A stretch of DNA of 64,000 nt from Haematococcus lacustris (lineage: Eukaryota; Chlorophyta; Chlorophyceae; Chlamydomonadales; Haematococcaceae), in assembly GCA_030144725.1 (NCBI GenBank), contig JASKMD010000021.1, forward strand, positions 1,075,768 through 1,139,767, written 5' to 3'. How positions within the stretch are numbered: position 1 is the first letter of the stretch; the number at the start of each line of letters is the position of its first letter. Below, one piece after another: positions 58,301 through 64,000 of the stretch. Made by a program: the position numbers and the translations under genes. A model generated the notes under the pieces. It was not told the origin of the DNA, did not search any database, and worked only from the letters and a program-made list of their open reading frames with translations.

Positions 58301-61300
58301 TCCTCCTGCATGCCATGCTGAGCTCAGCGCCCCCATACTCCAGTGCCCCCTCCCTCCCTCACGCCTCCCTCCCTCCCTCACGCCTCCCTCCCCTCCACCC
58401 CCCCCTGTCAGACTCACAGCCCATGGGTCATGAACTTGCAGGCGCAGGAGCAGGCACAGGCGCTGCCACATGGCGGTGACTGCCCCTCTATCAGCTGCGT
58501 CTCGGCCCGTGCTCTGCAGCAGCCAGGCAGGAGAGGAGGGCAGGGCAGGGGGGTGAGAGGAAGGGGGAGGGAGGAGGGAGGGGGGAGGGGGTGGGCTGCT
58601 TACCTGTAGAACACCAGGTCCACATCTGCCAGTGTGAGGCGGCGCTGGGAGGAGGTGATGCCCCAGCTGCGCACCGCCTTGAGGAACTGTGCAAGGCAGG
58701 GGGGGTGGCGGCACAGCATGCAGGCGCAGGGGGAGACAAGGTAGCTGGTGCGGCAGGGCAGAGGCGGGGCAGGGGCAGGGAGCGAGTGGAGGGAGGAGGC
58801 AGCCTGGGCAATGTGGCTGGCCCGAGGGTGTGGAGGGGGGGTTAGCCTGGGTCAGGGTGCGTGTGCTGTCCAGGTTGTGTGCCAGTCTGCTCTGCCTCAC
58901 CGCCTCCCGCGTCATGCCCCTGAACCGTGGCCCTCCTCCTCGGCTGCTGATCTGCAGCCAGCAGGCGACTACCAGGGGCTGGGTTTGGGTAAGCAGGCAG
59001 GGAGGGGAGAGGGGCAGGGTAGGGGATGGGGGGGGGAGGGGCACCAAGACCCAGACCCAGACCCAGAGGCAGAGCCCTGCCCTTAAGCCTCCAGGGGGCT
59101 GCAGCCAGGCCCGCTCTCAGCCCTGCCCTCAGCTGGCCAGCCCTGGTCCCTGCACACGCTGCTGCGCTGCGGGTTGCTCCTAGGCTGCTCCTAGGGTGAG
59201 GGCCTGCAGGGGGCGGCGGGCTCCTGGCCTGCAGCTGGGCCACCACAGCTGGCAGGAAGCTGGCTAGAAGCCGGCTAGAGGCTGTAAGGATGCAGTGTGA
59301 TTGCATTTCAGCGATAAGCCCAGCCCAGCCCAGCTGCGTGTGGCAGTGAGGTGCGCTGCCCGCCCTGCCCCCTCCCCCCTGCCCTGCCCCCTCCCCCCTG
59401 CCCTGCACCCTCCCCCCTGCCCCCTCCCCCCTGCCCTGCCCCCTCCCCCCTGCCCCCTCCCCCCCTGCCCTGCCCCCTCCCCCCTGCCCTGCCCCCTCCC
59501 CCCTGCCCTGCCCCCTCCCCCCTGCCCTGCCCCCTCCCCCCTGCCCTGCCCCCTCCCCCCTGCCCTGCCCCCTCCCCCCTGCCCTGCCCCCTCCCCCCTG
59601 CCCTGCCCCCTCCCCCCTGCCCTGCCCCCTCCCCCCTGCCCTGCCCCCTCCCCCCTGCCCTGCCCCCTCCCCCCTGCCCTGCCCCCTCCCCCCTGCCCTG
59701 CCCCCTCCCCCCTGCCCTGCCCCCTCCCCCCTGCCCTGCCCCCTCCCCCCTGCCCTGCCCCCTCCCCCCTGCCCTGCCCCCTCCCCCCTGCCCTGCCCCC
59801 TCCCCCCTGCCCTGCCCCCTCCCCCCTGCCCTGCCCCCTCCCCCCTGCCCTGCCCCCTCCCCCCTGCCCTGCCCCCTCCCCCCTGCCCTGCCCCCTCCCC
59901 CCTGCCCTGCCCCCTCCCCCCTGCCCTGCCCCCTCCCCCCTGCCCTGCCCCCTCCCCCCTGCCCTGCCCCCTCCCCCCTGCCCTGCCCCCTCCCCCCTGC
60001 CCTGCCCCCTCCCCCCTGCCCTGCCCCCTCCCCCCTGCCCTGCCCCCTCCCCCCTGCCCTGCCCCCTCCCCCCTGCCCTGCCCCCTCCCCCCTGCCCTGC
60101 CCCCTCCCCCCTGCCCTGCCCCCTCCCCCCTGCCCTGCCCCCTCCCCCCTGCCCTGCACCCTCCCCCCTGCCCTGCCCCCTCCCCCCTGCCCTGCCCCCT
60201 CCCCCCTGCCCTGCCCCCTCCCCCCTGCCCTGCCCCCTCCCCCCTGCCCTGCCCCCTCCCCCCTGCCCTGCCCCCTCCCCCCTGCCCTGCCCCCTCCCCC
60301 CTGCCCTGCACCCTCCCCCCTGCCCTGCCCCCTCCCCCCTGCCCTGCCCCCTCCCCCCTGCCCTGCCCCCTCCCCCCCTGCCCTGCCCCCTCCCCCCTGC
60401 CCTGCCCCCTCCCCCCTGCCCTGCCCCCTCCCCCCTGCCCTGCCCCCTCCCCCCTGCCCTGCCCCCTCCCCCCTGCCCTGCCCCCTCCCCCCTGCCCTGC
60501 CCCCTCCCCCCTGCCCTGCCCCCTCCCCCCTGCCCTGCACCCTCCCCCCTGCCCTGCCCCCTCCCCCCTGCCCTGCACCCTCCCCCCTGCCCTGCCCCCT
60601 CCCCCCTGCCCTGCCCCCCCCCCCTGCCCTGCCCCCTCCCCCCTGCCCTGCCCCCTCCCCCCTGCCCTGCCCCCTCCCCCCTGCCCTGCCCCCTCCCCCC
60701 TGCCCTGCACCCTCCCCCCTGCCCTGCCCCCTCCCCCCTGCCCTGCCCCCTCCCCCCTGCCCTGCCCCCTCCCCCCTGCCCTGCCCCCTCCCCCCTGCCC
60801 TGCCCCCTCCCCCCTGCCCTGCCCCCTCCCCCCTGCCCTGCCCCCTCCCCCCTGCCCTGCCCCCTCCCCCCTGCCCTGCCCCCTCCCCCCTGCCCTGCCC
60901 CCTCCCCCCTGCCCTGCCCCCTCCCCCCTGCCCTGCCCCCTCCCCCCTGCCCTGCCCCCTCCCCCCTGCCCTGCCCCCTCCCCCCTGCCCTGCCCCCTCC
61001 CCCCTGCCCTGCCCCCTCCCCCCTGCCCTGCCCCCTCCCCCCTGCCCTGCCCCCTCCCCCCTGCCCTGCCCCCTCCCCCCTGCCCTGCCCCCTCCCCCCT
61101 GCCCTGCCCCCTCCCCCCTGCCCTGCCCCCTCCCCCCTGCCCTGCACCCTCCCCCCTGCCCTGCCCCCTCCCCCCTGCCCTGCCCCCTCCCCCCTGCCCT
61201 GCCCCCTCCCCCCTGCCCTGCCCCCTCCCCCCTGCCCTGCCCCCTCCCCCCTGCCCTGCCCCCTCCCCCCTGCCCTGCCCCCTCCCCCCTGCCCTGCCCC

Positions 61301-63389
61301 CTCCCCCCTGCCCTGCCCCCTCCCCCCTGCCCTGCCCCCTCCCCCCTGCCCTGCCCCCTCCCCCCTGCCCTGCCCCCTCCCCCTGCCCTGCCCCCTCCCC
61401 CCTGCCCTGCCCCCTCCCCCCTGCCCTGCCCCCTCCCCCCTGCCCTGCCCCCTCCCCCCTGCCCTGCCCCCTCCCCCCTGCCCTGCCCCCTCCCCCCTGC
61501 CCTGCCCCCTCCCCCCTGCCCTGCCCCCTCCCCCCTGCCCTGCCCCCTCCCCCCTGCCCTGCACCCTCCCCCCTGCCCTGCACCCTCCCCCCTGCCCTGC
61601 ACCCTCCCCCCTGCCCTGCCTGCGCCTGGCAGCCGCCCACCTTGTTAAACAGGGTGAACATGTCTGCCCCCGGGTTGATGCCGGGCAGCAGGGGGAACTT
61701 GAAGCACAGCTGGGAGTAGTAGAACAGGTAGAACTCGTCAATGGACACCACCTGGTCTGCAGGACGGGGGGGAGGGGGGAGGGGGGGGGCACCTGCTCTG
61801 CAGGGCATGGGCGGACACAGCCCCTGGAGGGGTCCCACCCGCCCTACACATGGGTCAGGCCAAGGGGGGGGGGGGGCTAGCCCTGACACAGGCTGACCCT
61901 GCGCAGGCCAGCCCCCCCCCCCCTGGCTGTGTGCCTCCGCCCCTCAGGCTCTGCTGCGCTCTGCCTGCCTGGCCCTGGCCCTGTGTGCCCCCCTCAGGCT
62001 CAGCTGCGGGCAGGGGGCGGCACACGGGGCGGCGCACGCACCGTGGTTGAGGTCGGCCTGCTCGAAGGCCCGGGCCACCGCCAGGTCCACGCTGTGCTGG
62101 GGCACCCCCTGTGGCCCAACACCAGCTGGGTCTGACAGGGGGGGGGGGCGGGTAAGGGGGGGGGGCAAGGTGAGGGGGGAGGGGAAGGGTTTGACCTCAT
62201 GGGCTGAGCCTGCACGACGCCTGCCTGCCTGCTGCTCTCACAGCAGGAGGTGGGGCAGCTGCACTGGGCAGACTGCTCCCTGCTGCCCCCCCACCCTGAC
62301 CTGGTGGCACCTGACCTGCCGGCACCTATGGCTGTGTGACCACGCCCCCCCCCCCCTCACACCCCCTCCACCCCCCCCCCCCCTCACCCCCCCTCCACCC
62401 CCCACCTTCACCCACCTTCAGGCCGTCCAGGTCAAACAGCATCTGCTTGAACTCCGCCTCACCAATGCCGTTGCTGCCATCCCGGTCATACACCTGGAGT
62501 CGATCAAGTATCACACGTCACACTCTACATCACACCCCACAAGGGTTGAAAAGGGTGAGGGGTTGAGCAGGTAGAGGAGGCCCATGCCCCGGCACCCCCA
62601 CCCTGCCCCCGCATCCCCCCACAATCCTGCCCCCTGCCCCTTGCCCAGTCATGCCCTCCCCTCCCTCACCACAAACAGCTGCAGGGGCGTGGGCAGCCGC
62701 AGCCCAGAGCCCTGGTCCTGCTGACTCAGCCCCGCCGCCTGCACCTCAGCTGCTGTCACGCCCTGGGGGGGGGTGGGGGGGGCCTTGGGGGGGCGGGTGC
62801 CGAGCCCCGGGGGGGAGTACACGGCCCGGGGCTGGTCAGCAGCAGGCAGGCGGGGGCTGTCCACCTGGTGAGGTCCGGGGGGGAGGTGCAGCGAGCCTGA
62901 CTGCCAGGAGTCAGCAGGGCTGGGGCTGAGGGGGAGAGGGAGGGGGGGTCTGCGCTGCTGGGTGTGAGGGGGCGGGGGCAGGGGCGAGGGGAGGGGCAGG
63001 CCGTCTGGTGCGGCCAAGGGGGGAGCCTGGGGGGCGGTGGGGGGGTGGGGGGGCTGCGGCATGCGGGCCTGAGGAGGGGTTCTGCTGCTGTTGTGGCTGG
63101 GGGGTGAGGGGGGGGCTGATCTGGCTGGGCTGGCCGCCACAGCGTCAGTGGTGGGCGGGCGTGGTGCGGGCGCGGGTGAGGGGGAGGTGTAGCCTGAGTC
63201 CAGGCCAGAGCTGTGCAGGGGCACTGCGGGGGTCAGGGGGGCAGGGGGGCAGGGGCACAGGCTCAGGGTGTGCCTCAGAGTGTGGCCTGCCTGTCCTAGG
63301 TGGGTCAGGGGCCGCATCAACGGCACGGGGCAAGGCCTGTGGGGCAAGGCCTGTGGGGCAAGGCCTGTGGGGCAAGGCCTGTGGGGCAA
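55349..63389 (-). CDS. EF-hand protein with two p25-alpha (TPPP)-like modules
   Basis: Exons on the minus strand: Pro/Ser-rich N-terminal part ending at 62670 (start unresolved, possibly above 63389), 62493-62416, 62108-62042, 61756-61641, 58686-58604, 58513-58418, 57787-57642, 57252-57012, 56868-56775, 56410-56294, 55987-55856, 55468-55349 (stop). All eleven junctions keep the frame; 429 residues follow 62493. EF-hand 1 is [22 protein letters not shown]-hand 2, completed across an intron, is [13 protein letters not shown]. Module 1: [25 protein letters not shown] then [17 protein letters not shown]. Module 2: [56 protein letters not shown]. Both follow the p25-alpha pattern F-x3-C/M-x-D...VD-x-x-F/Y...F-x-x-A-L, a fold that binds tubulin in TPPP. 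A role in calcium-sensitive microtubule or cilia function is inference. Confidence 0.78.
58138..58188. repeat. (CAC)n triplets
   Basis: About 16 CAC/ACC units in an intron of the EF-hand/p25-alpha gene. Confidence 0.93.
59365..61620. repeat. 19-bp minisatellite, about 118 copies
   Basis: The unit is CTGCCCTGCCCCCTCCCCC, highly uniform, with rare CTGCACCC variants and a few length changes. It fills most of the intron between exons 61756-61641 and 58686-58604. The coding strand is G-rich (GGGGGAGGGGGCAGGGCAG). Open frames across it on both strands are repeat products. Confidence 0.97.
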
Positions 63390-63402
63390 GGCCTGAGGGG
63401 GG
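63330..63402. repeat. GGGGCAAGGCCTGT tandem repeat
   Basis: Five to six 14-bp units in the N-terminal Pro-rich part or in an intron of the EF-hand/p25-alpha gene. Confidence 0.88.
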
Positions 63403-64000
63403 GAGGCGGGGGGCAGGGCAGCGCCTGGGCCTCAGGGCCTGTGCTGCCCACCCGGCCGCCCGCTCGCTTGCGGCCCCCCCTGTTGCTTGTTGAGTGCTGA
63501 GGGGCAGCAGTGTGTGACACCCACCCTGTCCTGCCAGGCTGCTGCGGGGGCTGGCGCCCAGTGGGGCAGCTGGTGGGGGTGAGGGGGCAGCCAGGGGGCT
63601 CCCGGGGGGGAGGGGGGGGGGGGACACCTACAGCCTGCACCTCAGCAGCAGCAGCAGCAGCAAGAGGTCAATCAGGGGGTGAGCAGGCAGACGGTACCCT
63701 GCCCTACCTCTCCTGCCTTGCTGCCCCTGCCCTGCCCCTGCTGCCCTGCCCCCGCTGCCTTGAGGCAGGGCTGGCTGGCTGCCCCTGCAGGCCCTGAGGG
63801 TGGTGGCAGATGTGACAGCAATGCCGTCCATTCCCCCTATGACGCAGATGCAAGGTATGACAGAGCAAGAAACAAGGAGGGCAGGGCCTCGGCTGCTGCT
63901 GGCTGTGCCCTGCAGGTGCCACAGCCAGGGCAGCTCAATGGGGGTCATGGCCTGCCTGTGGCCAACACCGGGCGGGTCGGAGCCAGGAGCCTGCAGTGCA
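63403..64000. other. Right edge, unresolved
   Basis: Possibly the 5' part of the EF-hand/p25-alpha gene on the minus strand, or its promoter. A (CAG)n run is at 63641-63663. No recognised coding motif. Confidence 0.3.

Noticed and set aside
59301..61889. Open frames of 760-1015 residues on both strands
   Set aside because: They are translations of a 19-bp satellite in an intron; no non-repeat domain except the true exon at 61641-61756.

Overview
The window is nuclear DNA of a green alga of the Chlorophyceae, most likely a volvocalean close to Haematococcus. The reasons are GC-rich sequence, short introns with clear GT/AG borders, genes broken by many small exons, proteins rich in Ala/Gln/Pro runs, and residue-level resemblance of the genes to green-lineage families. 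The species call is inference. Long reading frames in this window are poor evidence for genes, because several cross pure tandem repeats. I therefore built gene models from conserved motifs plus matching intron phases.

Layout. 371-802 (-): first exon of an RTF1/VIP5 (PAF1 complex) gene running off the left edge. 1,010-4,240: nested mobile elements; a 2.27-kb terminal-inverted-repeat element (1,063-3,336) sits inside a TnpB/Fanzor-like element remnant, with a 7-bp target duplication. 4,866-8,143 (-): TGS1 trimethylguanosine synthase with a WW-like domain. 8,751-14,212: a cluster of dead transposons, a second Fanzor-like tail and a 205-bp palindrome of organelle-repeat type. 15,253-15,968 (-): mitochondrial ribosomal protein uS11. 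16,217-19,564 (+): an AP2/ERF transcription factor sharing a 248-bp divergent promoter with uS11m. 20,786-21,200: retroelement and Fanzor-like fragments. 21,790-35,827 (+): a large secreted/membrane receptor-like kinase gene whose ectodomain exons stay in phase while the kinase part carries several frame breaks. 36,725-41,884: a 5.16-kb DDE transposon with a multi-exon transposase gene. 42,125-42,372: a perfect hAT-type MITE. 42,663-51,439 (-): a Golgi-type GT4 glycosyltransferase. 52,724-54,500: second copy of the 1,063-3,336 element. 55,349 to about 63,389 (-): a protein with two EF-hands followed by two p25-alpha (TPPP)-like modules.

A striking property is the set of very large tandem repeats inside introns (27.3, 29.5, 30.7-33.2, 43.3, 45.9-48.0 and 59.4-61.6 kb), together about 8 kb. 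Several carry a pyrimidine tract plus CAG in every unit and so look like arrays of 3' splice sites. The cellular genes are not an operon or pathway; they are ordinary eukaryotic neighbours (transcription elongation, RNA capping, mitochondrial translation, transcription control, signalling, glycosylation, calcium/cytoskeleton). No complete previously undescribed system is evident. The most unusual material is the transposon families and the intron repeats.
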